A stretch of DNA of 64,000 bases, from contig NZ_CP150300.1 in the NCBI RefSeq assembly GCF_037991315.1, positions 6,634,001 to 6,698,000 on the forward strand, in the 5' to 3' direction. This DNA comes from Paenibacillus sp. FSL H8-0079 (GTDB lineage Bacteria; Bacillota; Bacilli; Paenibacillales; Paenibacillaceae). A program made the translations under genes and the position numbers. Position 1 is the first letter of the stretch. Each line of letters opens with the position of its first letter. The notes below the pieces were generated by a model. The model ran no database searches, was not told the origin of the DNA, and saw nothing but the letters and a program-made list of their open reading frames with translations. Of this stretch, positions 35,429-44,769 are shown piece after piece.

Positions 35429-36463
35429 TTATTCAATCATTTGCCGGTCAGGGATCATTACTTCACCGGCTGGGGTCGATTGATCCATCCAGTTGTTAAT
35501 CAGCTCTTTGGCATATTGGACATCTTTCTCGTCAGCCTGACCATAATAGATACCGTCTTTTTTCATCCCTTCACCCAGAATGGTGAAGCTTGAAATCTGT
35601 GGTTTCTCCTGAGTAAGTACTTGTTTAGCCAGATCAATAATGAAAGAAGCTCGCATATCCGTCTGGAAGCTGTCTCCCATGATCTGAATCAATTCCGGAA
35701 TTTTGGCGATTTGATTCAAATTCAGCATCTCATTCGCCATCGCGTTCAGGAAAATCTGCTGCCTCTTGGTACGATTAAAATCGCTATCCTCACGGTATCT
35801 TACATAATACAGTGCTTCCTGCCCGTCATAGATCGGCTTACCACCTTCAATCGTGAATTTCACGTGATCCGGATTCTTGTTCACAATGTCCTCATCAATT
35901 GGCAGTTTTACACCACCAAGCGCATCAACCACTTTTTTGATTCCGTCGAAGTTGATCGTTGCATAATAACCCACATCAGCATCAAGGAATTTCTCCACCG
36001 TATTGATGGACATATTCTCCCCACCAAAAGCATAGGCATGCGCCAACTTATCATAATCATCTTCGCCATCCTTGTTGGCATCCCGTCCTACAATCTGCAC
36101 ATACGTATCACGTGGAATCGATACCAGAAGCACACGGGATTCCTTCGGACGTACTACAGCATAGATGACGGTATCGGAACGTCCACGCGTTTTCTCATAG
36201 GCGCGTTTGTCCGAACCGAGCAGTAACACGGAGAATGGTTCCTTACGGTATACCGTTGGATCAGGCGTGTTGTTGCCTTCTTGCGGTACATAAGAACGGG
36301 ATAACTGATCTTCTACCGAACCGGCGAGAAACAGATCAAATGCCGCTACAGCCAGCTGCTGACGGAACAAATAACCTCCGATTAACAAAACAACAAGTGA
36401 AACGAGCGTTATATATAGGCCTTTTCTTCTTTTCTTCTTCTTATCCTTAGTTCTGCTTTTCAT
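35429..36463 (-). CDS. LytR-CpsA-Psr (LCP) family ligase
   Basis: A 344-residue membrane protein: a lysine/arginine-rich cytoplasmic start, one transmembrane helix (about 17-37) and an extracellular LCP domain. LCP marks: LLLGSDKRAYEKTRGRSDTV (about 80-100), SIPRDTYVQI, KLAHAYAFGG, RYREDSDFNRTKRQQ. These enzymes move teichoic acids or other polymers from lipid carriers to peptidoglycan. GAAGGA lies before the ATG. A lone gene with its own terminator. Confidence 0.93.
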   Translation of the reverse strand: MKSRTKDKKKKRRKGLYITLVSLVVLLIGGYLFRQQLAVAAFDLFLAGSVEDQLSRSYVPQEGNNTPDPTVYRKEPFSVLLLGSDKRAYEKTRGRSDTVIYAVVRPKESRVLLVSIPRDTYVQIVGRDANKDGEDDYDKLAHAYAFGGENMSINTVEKFLDADVGYYATINFDGIKKVVDALGGVKLPIDEDIVNKNPDHVKFTIEGGKPIYDGQEALYYVRYREDSDFNRTKRQQIFLNAMANEMLNLNQIAKIPELIQIMGDSFQTDMRASFIIDLAKQVLTQEKPQISSFTILGEGMKKDGIYYGQADEKDVQYAKELINNWMDQSTPAGEVMIPDRQMIE

Positions 36464-36630
36464 CCATTGATTCCTTCTTCACTGTCAAAATGATAATCCA
36501 TAATACCAATTAAACGTCTGGGATGCCTTGTGACTCGGTGTTCTATGAAGTTTTCTCTCTCTGGCATCAAGACACCGCTTACGCTCGTTCTATTGTAATC
36601 ATTGCGGGAAGATGAAAAGTTACAATCCGG

Positions 36631-37385
36631 TTAAATTGAAAAGAACAGCGACTCCTTTTTGGGATGACAGATTGTCAAACAAAGTGCGAGTTCCTCTGCA
36701 AAAGATTCGTCAGCGGTTCCCCAACCCAAGCATTTTCGTGGTCTGTGGTTAAATAGATCTAGTGAACCAGCAAAATAAACGTGCAGGTCATGGCTTGTTT
36801 CCAGATTGGCATAACATGCAAACTCTTTTCCCCGATCAGCCCTGACTGTGAAAAAAGTACCTGTAGGATACTGTGAGATGGCTACACCAAGTGCAATTTC
36901 CATAGACAAAGCCGTGCGATCAGACATGAGAATCGCGGTATCCAGTTCCCTGTGCCCAAACGTTTCAAGGGAACGAACCTCTTTGGGGCGATCCGAAATT
37001 GATCTGCCGATCGCGAATTTACCGCGAGTTTCTATGGGCTTCTTAGGCTTCCCTTTGTGTCGAAGGACCTGTTCGTGCCTCGAACCAGACGCCCAGTGTA
37101 GAGTCAGCGAAAGAAGGTTTTAAAGGAGACCAACGGCAAGCCTTCAATGCGGAAACGTTCCGTAATTTGTTCCGGAGACCACGTCGCCTGAAGTTTTTCC
37201 TCCAAGGTAATAGCGGTGACTTCGGACCATTTACCGGGTGAGATCGAAGCTTTACGACGCTCCTAAGCGCTCTGAGCCTGTTCTGCATGATAGGGTTGCG
37301 ATGAAGTAGCCTGTCCAATTCACGACAAATCGTTGAAGGATACCTTACTAATTCTTTTGCGTGGCTCCTAAACTTTGACCTTACC
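36631..37385 (-). pseudogene. degenerate IS30-family transposase
   Basis: Reading across frames on the minus strand gives IS30 transposase segments in order: ATWSPEQITERFRIEGLPLV, then SFKTFFRWLY, GRLVRGTNR, a catalytic-core piece (FGHRELDTAILMSDRTALSM), TVRADRGKEFACYANLET, HVYFAG, then LFNHRPRKCLGW. There are several frameshifts and stops, and an internal deletion joins HVYFAG directly to the LFNHRPRK block, removing the stretch that normally holds the last catalytic Glu. It cannot move. Confidence 0.8.
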
Positions 37386-37425
37386 GATGGAGAATTTCTA
37401 GCTTGCTGCGCTCAATTAGCTGTCC

Positions 37426-37640
37426 TCACATAGTTTCTCTTTTCCAGACGACGAAAGTGTCCTGTAATAAGTGCAGCAGCACAACCCGAATGCCCGGATC
37501 AAGGATTTGAGACAGACCTTCAGTCAAACTGAAGATATCATTTGGGAAACGGAAACCACCGCCACTAGATACATATTGTCGGAGCACTTCTGGTAGCGCT
37601 CTCATGACCGTTGCCAAGAGGCCGCTCTTAATGTTTGGTA
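37426..37640 (-). pseudogene. fragment of an MFS exporter C-terminus
   Basis: The frame LPEVLRQYVSSGG, DIFSLTEGLSQI, DPGIRVVLLHLL aligns with PPEMLEQYASGG, DVSSLTEGLSQI, PDEGIRDVLLQAV of the intact MFS gene at 40415-42001. The rest of the transporter is missing. It shows that a second, related exporter gene or a duplicated piece was destroyed beside the IS30 remnant. Confidence 0.7.
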
Positions 37641-37762
37641 TCCAGGTTGGAGAAGGGGTGAGTCAGAAAGTCGATAGCTGACAGCAACTTTCAAGTTACA
37701 GATAGTAAGTATTCAAAAAAATATACGACTAACCCCTAGAATTTTCAAGGAATTAGTCGTAG

Positions 37763-38050
37763 TTAATAATTCATTTCTACATGTCTTAATTTGATTAAGG
37801 CGTTTTTAATTGTTTGGAGTAACATTATGATTGCCCCACTTACTAATAAACACAATGATATTAGGATACAGAGAATCACAACTAACAGAGAAACGGATTG
37901 AATAAAACTTAGAATATCAGTCAACCTTATTAAAGGAGTGTTTAATAGAATAGTAACTTCTGCATTTGTAGGAAAAAATATAATAGCAATGATGTTTAAA
38001 ATAAAATAAATTAGTGTGTATATAAATGCACCAATCATCCCATAGCGCAT
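37763..38050 (-). CDS. small membrane protein
   Basis: A 95-residue protein with two strong hydrophobic stretches (about residues 5-27, 45-80) and a charged C-terminus. No good ribosome binding site is visible; expression may be coupled to the gene ending 14 bases upstream. It belongs to a row of three small membrane proteins downstream of a broken E1-like enzyme gene. Function unknown. Confidence 0.5.
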   Translation of the reverse strand: MRYGMIGAFIYTLIYFILNIIAIIFFPTNAEVTILLNTPLIRLTDILSFIQSVSLLVVILCILISLCLLVSGAIIMLLQTIKNALIKLRHVEMNY

Positions 38051-38064
38051 AAACTTATCATAAT

Positions 38065-38250
38065 TTATGCTTGAAAAAACATGCTACTCCCTAATATTAT
38101 TAATAAACCCCCGATTAGCATACAAAAAGATTGCCATTGATCCTCAAGCACCAGACGATTAGTCATAATAATAAGAAGCGGCATAACCATACTTAATGAT
38201 AAAAAAAGTTTTAGCTTCGTGTTTTCTTGTAAATAAATAATACGGTGCAT
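38065..38250 (-). CDS. small membrane protein
   Basis: A 61-residue frame from ATG 38250 with two hydrophobic helices (KLFLSLSMVMPLLIIMTNRL and CMLIGGLLIILGSSMFF). The frame is open far upstream, where it reads into the E1-like remnant, so the exact start is uncertain. It overlaps the 3' end of the next upstream gene by 40 bases in another frame, suggesting coupling. Not recognised. Confidence 0.45.
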   Translation of the reverse strand: MHRIIYLQENTKLKLFLSLSMVMPLLIIMTNRLVLEDQWQSFCMLIGGLLIILGSSMFFQA

Positions 38251-38399
38251 AAAAGAATTGTTATTACTATCCCCAGTCCCACTGCTAGAGGAGCGACTTG
38301 GATTCCTTTTCTGTCCAGATGCCTTGCGTAAAAAACTCCAAAAACCGTTAGTATTGGTATAAACATCGATAGAATCAGTATTATCGCATTTTTGTTCAT
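38211..38399 (-). CDS. small membrane protein with strong RBS
   Basis: A 62-residue protein from ATG 38399; GGAGG (38409-38413) lies nine bases upstream. Two transmembrane helices (AIILILSMFIPILTVFGVFY and APLAVGLGIVITILLCTVLF) are joined by a short basic loop, and the protein ends KKTRS. The ribosome binding site is embedded in the end of the E1-like remnant, implying that both once formed an operon. Function unknown; a transport or immunity accessory of a peptide locus is possible. Confidence 0.6.
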   Translation of the reverse strand: MNKNAIILILSMFIPILTVFGVFYARHLDRKGIQVAPLAVGLGIVITILLCTVLFIYKKTRS

Positions 38400-38861
38400 C
38401 TTTATTTTCCTCCTTATTATTACCACATATATCACAAGAATCATTTCTATAAATAATTTGAGTTTTCCATCTCGAAAACTCCGAATCATAAAATGCCATT
38501 GATCCCGCTGATGTTACTGGTCCCCAATCAATAAGAATTTTCAAACATTCTAAAGCTTTTTACGAAGCTATTATTCCAGTTAATGGGGCAATAGTGCCTC
38601 CTTTACCTGCTCTTCTCTTAAAAGGAATTTCAGTGGAGTTACAAGCAGCGCATGGGGTTTTTATTAGGTATGTAGGTTGGGCCGTATACTCCTATATAGT
38701 CAATAAATCCGCCACTTATATAAGGTATTTTTTTATCCACACACACCTTATTAACCCATGAATAAGATTCAACTGGGGTATCTATTGCTTTTACAACGAT
38801 ATCACATTCTTGAATAACCTCATCTACATCATCAATGTATTTATTTTCATGTTTATAGTAT
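38400..38861 (-). pseudogene. broken ThiF/HesA/MoeB (E1-like) adenylyltransferase
   Basis: On the minus strand the sequence reads VIQECDIVVKAIDTPVESYS, KKIPYISGGFIDYIG, then after a frameshift CAACNSTEIPFKRRAGKGG, IAPLTGIIAS, a stop, and GPVTSAGSMAFYDSEF with CDICG. This is the C-terminal half of a ThiF/HesA-type enzyme, including its zinc cysteines (CAAC and CDIC). The 5' part is cut off exactly where the IS4 element begins. E1-like enzymes adenylate C-termini in cofactor and peptide-antibiotic pathways, so the locus may be a lost peptide-modification cluster. Confidence 0.7.
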
Positions 38862-40369
38862 TAACTCAACTTTCGCACCTGAGATATTGACTTAAACCTT
38901 TGCGGGCGTAAGAGAATTCAAATGAATCTCCTTCTATTGACAAAAAAACACCTCGCTTGTTTGGTAATATGGAAGTGTCGAGCAACCATACCAACAAGAA
39001 AGGTGTGTAACTTATGTTACAACAACATTCCCTATCTGAACAGTCCCGTTTCTCCAAACTTTTTGCGACGCTTCGCATTGGGAAATCTCTACGAAACGCT
39101 GGTATTTCTAAATCTTTTGGTCTTTCCAGTTTAGCCATTTTTCGAATCGTGTTTTCGTTGGTTTTGAAGGAAAGAATTGGTTTCGCATTCTGGAAAGTGA
39201 CCGCGGAGCTGACCTGCCAGGAAAAGATGTTGTCTATCGATTCTTAAATCAATCTTCTTTTGCCTGGCGGCGATTTTTGCAGACGTTAAGTCTTCAGATT
39301 GTTCGCTATTTTGAATCGCTCATTTCCTCCCAACGCGTGCGTGTATTTATCGTTGACGATTCGGTACTTAGCCGAAACCGGAGTAAAAAAGTAGAGCTGC
39401 TCGCACGTGTGTTTGACCACTCTACAGGCAAATTCACGAAGGGATATACCATGCTCACGCTTGGCTGGTCTGACGGTTTTAGCTTTGCTCCGCTAGATTT
39501 TGTCATGCTGTCCTCAGCCAAAATAGCGAATCGTCTATGCGAAATGGCTTCCCACCTTTCCAGACGTAGCCACGGGTACAAACGCCGAATAGAGGCTTTT
39601 TCCCGCAAGCCAGATGCGGTTGTGAGCTTGCTGGACCAAGCTTTGCATGCAGGATTCACAGCTGACTATGTGCTGATGGATAGCTGGTTTACGCAAGCGC
39701 CACTGCTTCGGGAGCTCACGGACAGAGGTCTTCCTGTCATTGGAATGATCAAGGAATTAAAGCAGCGATATGTCTTACAAGGAAAGCAAATGACCCTACG
39801 TGAAGTGTTTCAAACCCTGCCCAAATCGGATTCGAAAGAAGTCAAAGGTGCCGTAATTGTACACACTGCATGCGGTCTGCAAGTGAAGCTTGTTTTTGTC
39901 CGCAATCGGAATAAAAAGCGGGAATGGCTCGCCATTTTAAGTAAGGATATGACGTTGGATTCAGTAGAAGTCGTACGAATCTACGGCATGCGTTGGAGTA
40001 TTGAAACCTTTTTTAAAGTTACCAAAAGCTACTAGAAATTGGGAACCGAATTTCAAGGTCGTTCCTTTGACCAATTGATTAGCCATACAACGATTGTATT
40101 CAGTCGTTATTTAGCCATGGAATACGAACGGCGTAAATCCAGTGATGATCGGACTCTCGGTGGACTCTTCTTCCTTTTTGCTGATGAAGTTCGAGATCTG
40201 GACTTTCAAACCGCGCTTCAACAACTGATGACTTTATTTCTTGAAATGGCAGAGGCAAAAACGAAAAAGAAAAAAACATCTGTTTTTTGTCAACTACACG
40301 ACTGGATCGCTGGTTTACCCAACTATATCAAGGGTTTGTTTGGAGATTTGAGCTGCGAAAGTTGAGTTA
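38862..40369 (+). mobile_element. IS4-family insertion sequence (inactive)
   Basis: The 1508-base element has perfect 16-bp terminal inverted repeats (38862-38877 and 40354-40369, TAACTCAACTTTCGCA and its complement), with partial pairing beyond. It encloses a single transposase gene that is frameshifted and nonsense-mutated. No clear target duplication was seen at the ends. It interrupts the E1-like gene. Confidence 0.85.
39014..40365 (+). pseudogene. IS4-family transposase, frameshift plus nonsense
   Basis: The DDE core is intact in sequence: first Asp in FIVDDSVLSRNRSKK, second in DYVLMDSWFTQAP, and the YREK signature YGMRWSIETFFKVTK. The N-terminal piece (39014 onward) changes frame near 39160-39170, after which the reading continues as VGFEGKNWFRILE. 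A TAG at 40033-40035 replaces what should be a leucine codon (KSY-stop-KLGTEFQGRSFD). Total length would be about 450 residues. Confidence 0.85.
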
Positions 40370-40414
40370 GTTACAAAAGGTACACTGTTCTCTTCATTTT
40401 CACACGCTATCGCA

Positions 40415-42001
40415 TCAGTTTGTAGATGTACTTTCCACATGATGGCTTTTCTCTTTTTGGCGCAGACGTCCTGTTATAAGCGCAGCCACCAGCGTAAGCA
40501 CACTGAATACGACCGCAGACCAGAATAGACCATTGTAACCCTGACCTGTCGTTTGATGCACTGCCTGGAGCAACACATCACGGATACCTTCATCAGGAAT
40601 TTGGGACAGGCCCTCTGTCAGACTGGAGACATCACTTCCCGATGCTCCACCCGAGGCATATTGCTCAAGCATCTCCGGCGGCACCTGAATTCCTTTATCA
40701 GCGAACCCTGTCTGAATGTTGGAGCCCAGATTAATAAAAGAACGTGCCAGGAATCCGGCGAAAATCGTAGGCGCAATAGCCATAGCCATCTGGCGAAATA
40801 ACGAACTGGTCGCTACCGCGATGCCTTTGTTGTTCTCCCCCGCCTGTTCCGTGACAAGTACGTTAACTGGCGCACCGAGCATCATGCCGAAGCCGATACC
40901 TACGAGCGTACTCGCGATGACAAATTGCCAGATATGCTCTACCCATAGCGGGAACAGCAGGAATCCAATGGCGGATAGTAGCCCCGCAACCGATAACGTC
41001 CAGATTGGCCCTTTGCGGTCAACGAGGTATCCACCTCCGCCTGCCCCAATGCCGGATGCCAGCGCGAGCGGAGTAAACCAGTACCCGGAGGCCGTATTGG
41101 ATACGCCAAGATATTGCTCAACAAATCCGGGAATAAAGATCACTGAGGCCAGAATGGCTCCAGAGAAAAAGGCAATCAGCAACGTCCACCGAAAGGAAGC
41201 GATGCCTAGAAGCTGTGTCGATACAACAGGTTCACGTTCAGATCCTTCCAGTCTTTTTTCCATGAAGTAAAAGAGCACCAGAATGATCACACCTGCCAAG
41301 AAGAAACCGTAGAACATCGGTGATCCCAGGCTTTGAAGCATGTTCACACCGTCCAGATTGCTGAAGCTATACATTAAACTGAGTACACCCAACGTTAGAA
41401 CAGCAATGCCGCTCCAGTCCACTGCTGCACGATTCAGTTCCTGCTCTTCCTGAATAAATCGAATACCTGCTATGAATAGCAGAATGGCGATAGGCACGTT
41501 AATCAGGAATAACCAATGCCAGTTGCCAGTCAGATCCAGTATAAAAGCACCGACATTGGGTCCCAAGATAGCGGCAACACCATTCATCCCTCCAAGCAGA
41601 CCCAAGGCTGTACCTTGTCGCTCCGCCGGGAACTTGCTTAATACGTATGAGCTGGCAATGATAAAAATCCCACCACCGCCCAAAGCTTGAATGACGCGAG
41701 CGATCAGGAAGAAGGTAAACGATGTGCTTAGCGCGACCAGCAGCGAACCAATTCCGAACAACGCCACTTCAATCAAAAATAGTTTCTTGCGACCATAACG
41801 GTCCGACAGCTTGCCCGCAATAGGAACACTCACCGCAAGTCCAAGCGTGTAGAGCGTAATCGTCCACGCTCCCCACGTTGGTGACACACCAAACGATGCA
41901 TTTAAGGTGGTCAGTGACGAGGTGATGATCCCATTATCCAGCGCAGCCATAAATACCCCTATGGCAAACAGGATCAGCGGCCATTTCATTTGTTTTTGCA
42001 T
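40415..42001 (-). CDS. MFS multidrug exporter, DHA2 (14-TM) family
   Basis: A 528-residue proton-driven exporter of the EmrB/QacA type with 14 predicted membrane helices. Motif A is visible as GKLSDRYGRKKLF (about residue 60) and motif C-like sequence GLLGGMNGVAAILGPNVGAF near 140. A 40-residue insert in the last loop (PPEMLEQYASGGASG) is duplicated as a fragment at 37.5 kb. ATG 42001 is chosen with GGAGG nine bases upstream. Substrate unknown; drug or metabolite efflux is usual. Confidence 0.93.
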   Translation of the reverse strand: MQKQMKWPLILFAIGVFMAALDNGIITSSLTTLNASFGVSPTWGAWTITLYTLGLAVSVPIAGKLSDRYGRKKLFLIEVALFGIGSLLVALSTSFTFFLIARVIQALGGGGIFIIASSYVLSKFPAERQGTALGLLGGMNGVAAILGPNVGAFILDLTGNWHWLFLINVPIAILLFIAGIRFIQEEQELNRAAVDWSGIAVLTLGVLSLMYSFSNLDGVNMLQSLGSPMFYGFFLAGVIILVLFYFMEKRLEGSEREPVVSTQLLGIASFRWTLLIAFFSGAILASVIFIPGFVEQYLGVSNTASGYWFTPLALASGIGAGGGGYLVDRKGPIWTLSVAGLLSAIGFLLFPLWVEHIWQFVIASTLVGIGFGMMLGAPVNVLVTEQAGENNKGIAVATSSLFRQMAMAIAPTIFAGFLARSFINLGSNIQTGFADKGIQVPPEMLEQYASGGASGSDVSSLTEGLSQIPDEGIRDVLLQAVHQTTGQGYNGLFWSAVVFSVLTLVAALITGRLRQKEKSHHVESTSTN

Positions 42002-42171
42002 CACATGTTACCTCCCGATCAGATCTTAAATTCAGTATCGTACAGTTGGTTTGGTACATATATATTAAACCGAATTGAATAATAATGACTCACTGGTCAT
42101 TTTAAAACAAAAGAAATCCATATGTCAATTTAATAATATGGTTATCTGACTCATTTTACCTCTGATCCAAT

Positions 42172-42217
42172 AAAATAAAGCTGCCCACAGATTCGGTTGA
42201 ACCTGCGGGACAGCCCT
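42172..42217 (-). terminator. terminator of the S9 peptidase gene
   Basis: On the minus strand GGGCTGTCCCGCAGGTTC, a four-base loop and GAATCTGTGGGCAGCTT form a long imperfect stem followed by TTATTTT. Confidence 0.7.
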
Positions 42218-42230
42218 CATATCTAACGAA

Positions 42231-44648
42231 CTATGGCTGCATCAGATGACGATTCAGGAATTTCTCAATCGCACGGTACAGATCAAGCTGATTCTCCACG
42301 TTTGCGAAGCCATGACCTTCATTGGTCTTTAACATATATGGCACATCGACTCCACGCTTGCGTAATGCTTCAACGATCTGGTCTGACTCGGCTTGTTTGA
42401 CACGTGGATCATTAGCGCCCTGAACCACAAATAATGGAGCCTTCATCTGATCGATGTGGAAGAGTGGTGAAATGGCTGTTAACAGTTCCTTGTCCTTCTC
42501 AGGATCTCCTACACGTTCATAGAACATGCTGCGCTCCGATTCCCAGTAAGGTGGCAGTGAATCCAGAAGCGTGAAAATGTTGGAAGGTCCGACATAGCTA
42601 ATACCAGCAGCATAGACGTCCGGTGTGAATGCTAGTCCTGCCAGAGCCGCGTATCCGCCGTAAGATCCACCATAGATCGCTACGCGCTTCGGATCAACCG
42701 TTCCCTCTGCAACCAGCCAGTTCACGCCGTCTGTGAGATCATTCTGCATGGCTTTACCCCACTCTTTATTACCTGCATCCAAGAATTCCTTACCGTACCC
42801 CGTAGAGCCACGGAAGTTCACCTGTAGAACGGCATAGCCGCGACTTGCCAGGAATTGAATCTCAGGATTGAAGCCCCATGAATCACGAGCCCAAGGACCA
42901 CCATGTGGAACAACAACCAGTGGCAAGTCGGAAGCCTTCGCTCCTTGAGGCAGTGTCAGATAACCATGAAGGGTTAGACCGTCACGTGACTTATACGTAA
43001 TGGGCTTCATGTCCGACATTTGGCTCTCATCAATCCAAGGTGCAGCGTCAGCCAGCTTATCGAGTTTGCCTGTTTTGGAATCATAGAAATAATACGTACC
43101 CATCGTTTTGTCGTTATAGGCTACAAACAGTACCTGGCCTTCCTCGCTTGCATTGCTAATGCTAACTTCCTTGCCTGGTACTTTCGCTTTGATATCCTGC
43201 ATTAACGTTTTGAACTCTTGATCAAAGAATTCATAGTTCACTTTGTCTGTCTCATACACAGCAGCGAGAATGGTTCCCTTTTCTTTGGAAGGGATGAAGC
43301 TGCTTACATCCACATCTTTATTTTCATAAACGGTTTTGGTTACCTTCTTGCTGCTTGGACTGTACTCTACAATTGCCGTTTTATCTCGCTCCAAGTTGGA
43401 TACAGCATAAATGTTTTTATTATCGTACGTGAACATGACTGGAGCAAAAGTCTCTCCCAGCTTCGTAGTCAGTAGCGGCTCAAACGGCTGATTCTCTGAT
43501 TCACGATACAGTAACGAAGACACATTTCCATCGCTGGATACAGCCACACGAATTTTACCTTCGTGATCCGTCAGCCAGCCCGTAATATTGCCTGGATTCT
43601 CTGCCGCAAGCACAGCCTCTCCTGTCTTGATATTAATACGGTATACGTCGAAGATGCGTGGATCACGCTTGTTCATACCTACCAGAATCTCATCCGGGAT
43701 ATTCTCAAGCGGATCTACCAGGATGGCTCTTGTGTTAGGATACGGCGTCAGATCCTTGCTGTTTTTACCATCGATATCCGTAACATACAAGTGATAATTC
43801 TCATCCCCTGCCTTATCTTGCACGTAGAGCAGCTTGTCATTGGTTGCCCATGCAAATCCTGCGATGTTACGTTCTGTTTCGCTCGTAATGCGTACAGGCT
43901 TATCCTGACCGTTTGCGGTAACTACGATATTCATGCGATTGTTCCATGGCTCCAGGTAAGCGAGATGATTACCATCCGGCGACATCTGGAACCCTGCCTG
44001 AGCCGGCTGTTTGAAGAAGTCCTCCAGCGGTGTAAGTCCCTCTGACTTCACATCGAGTCCGAGCGCAAGATACAGCGCATCTGCGAATTCGCCATGAGTC
44101 ACCGATTGTTTGGCGTTAAATGCGCTACCTTCGATAATAAAATGCTGCTTAACCCGTGCGGCGTCATTCGCATGCACAGCTGGAATCTGATCGGAATCGC
44201 TGTATACTACCTGGATTCCGTTATCCTTCAGTTCGAATGCACGCGTGAACAACGATGCCATTTGTGCACGTGTAAGTGGTGCATCCGGTGCATAGCCTTT
44301 GGCCTTCCCTTGAATGAGCCCACCTTGCTTCAGAGCGTAGATGGCAGGCGCAGCTTCATTCTCCGGCAATACATCTGCGAAACCTGTAAGTGATGCAGGC
44401 TCATCCAGTTTAAGTACACGTTGCAGAATGACTGCCGCTTCGGCACGAGTGATCGGAGTCGTTAATTCTGTGATTTCATCTATGTATCCCAGTTGCTGTA
44501 GTGTCTGCGTAGCCTTGGATGCGATGGCTTCCGAGACTGCCGCTGTTGGTTTTACGGCTTCTGCCGCCTGTACAGCTGGTTGAATCAGTGCAATGGACAT
44601 GGCCATGGTAAGCGTGAGAGCGTATACCTTTTTGCTAATCGCGTTCAA
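42231..44648 (-). CDS. S-layer-anchored S9 family (acyl)aminopeptidase
   Basis: An 805-residue exported protein starting at TTG with GGGGGAAA upstream. A signal peptide ends near AVQA-AEA (residue 28). Residues about 45-195 are two or three S-layer homology repeats ([39 protein letters not shown]). Residues 220-560 are a beta-propeller of the prolyl-oligopeptidase class, and the C-terminal alpha/beta hydrolase carries Ser in [11 protein letters not shown] (about 665), Asp in [10 protein letters not shown] and His in NEGHGFAN. It would clip short peptides at the cell surface, fitting the nearby oligopeptide importer. S9 enzymes are usually cytoplasmic, so the SLH fusion is notable. Confidence 0.9.
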   Translation of the reverse strand: MNAISKKVYALTLTMAMSIALIQPAVQAAEAVKPTAAVSEAIASKATQTLQQLGYIDEITELTTPITRAEAAVILQRVLKLDEPASLTGFADVLPENEAAPAIYALKQGGLIQGKAKGYAPDAPLTRAQMASLFTRAFELKDNGIQVVYSDSDQIPAVHANDAARVKQHFIIEGSAFNAKQSVTHGEFADALYLALGLDVKSEGLTPLEDFFKQPAQAGFQMSPDGNHLAYLEPWNNRMNIVVTANGQDKPVRITSETERNIAGFAWATNDKLLYVQDKAGDENYHLYVTDIDGKNSKDLTPYPNTRAILVDPLENIPDEILVGMNKRDPRIFDVYRINIKTGEAVLAAENPGNITGWLTDHEGKIRVAVSSDGNVSSLLYRESENQPFEPLLTTKLGETFAPVMFTYDNKNIYAVSNLERDKTAIVEYSPSSKKVTKTVYENKDVDVSSFIPSKEKGTILAAVYETDKVNYEFFDQEFKTLMQDIKAKVPGKEVSISNASEEGQVLFVAYNDKTMGTYYFYDSKTGKLDKLADAAPWIDESQMSDMKPITYKSRDGLTLHGYLTLPQGAKASDLPLVVVPHGGPWARDSWGFNPEIQFLASRGYAVLQVNFRGSTGYGKEFLDAGNKEWGKAMQNDLTDGVNWLVAEGTVDPKRVAIYGGSYGGYAALAGLAFTPDVYAAGISYVGPSNIFTLLDSLPPYWESERSMFYERVGDPEKDKELLTAISPLFHIDQMKAPLFVVQGANDPRVKQAESDQIVEALRKRGVDVPYMLKTNEGHGFANVENQLDLYRAIEKFLNRHLMQP

Positions 44649-44769
44649 ACGATTTCCCCCTTTAAAGTGAATTACATAATAATATGGAATTATACGTAAG
44701 TCATTTTACCATGATTAACCACGAGATAACAGCGAGAAGAGTCTCCTTGATGATATCCATGTTCGCACA

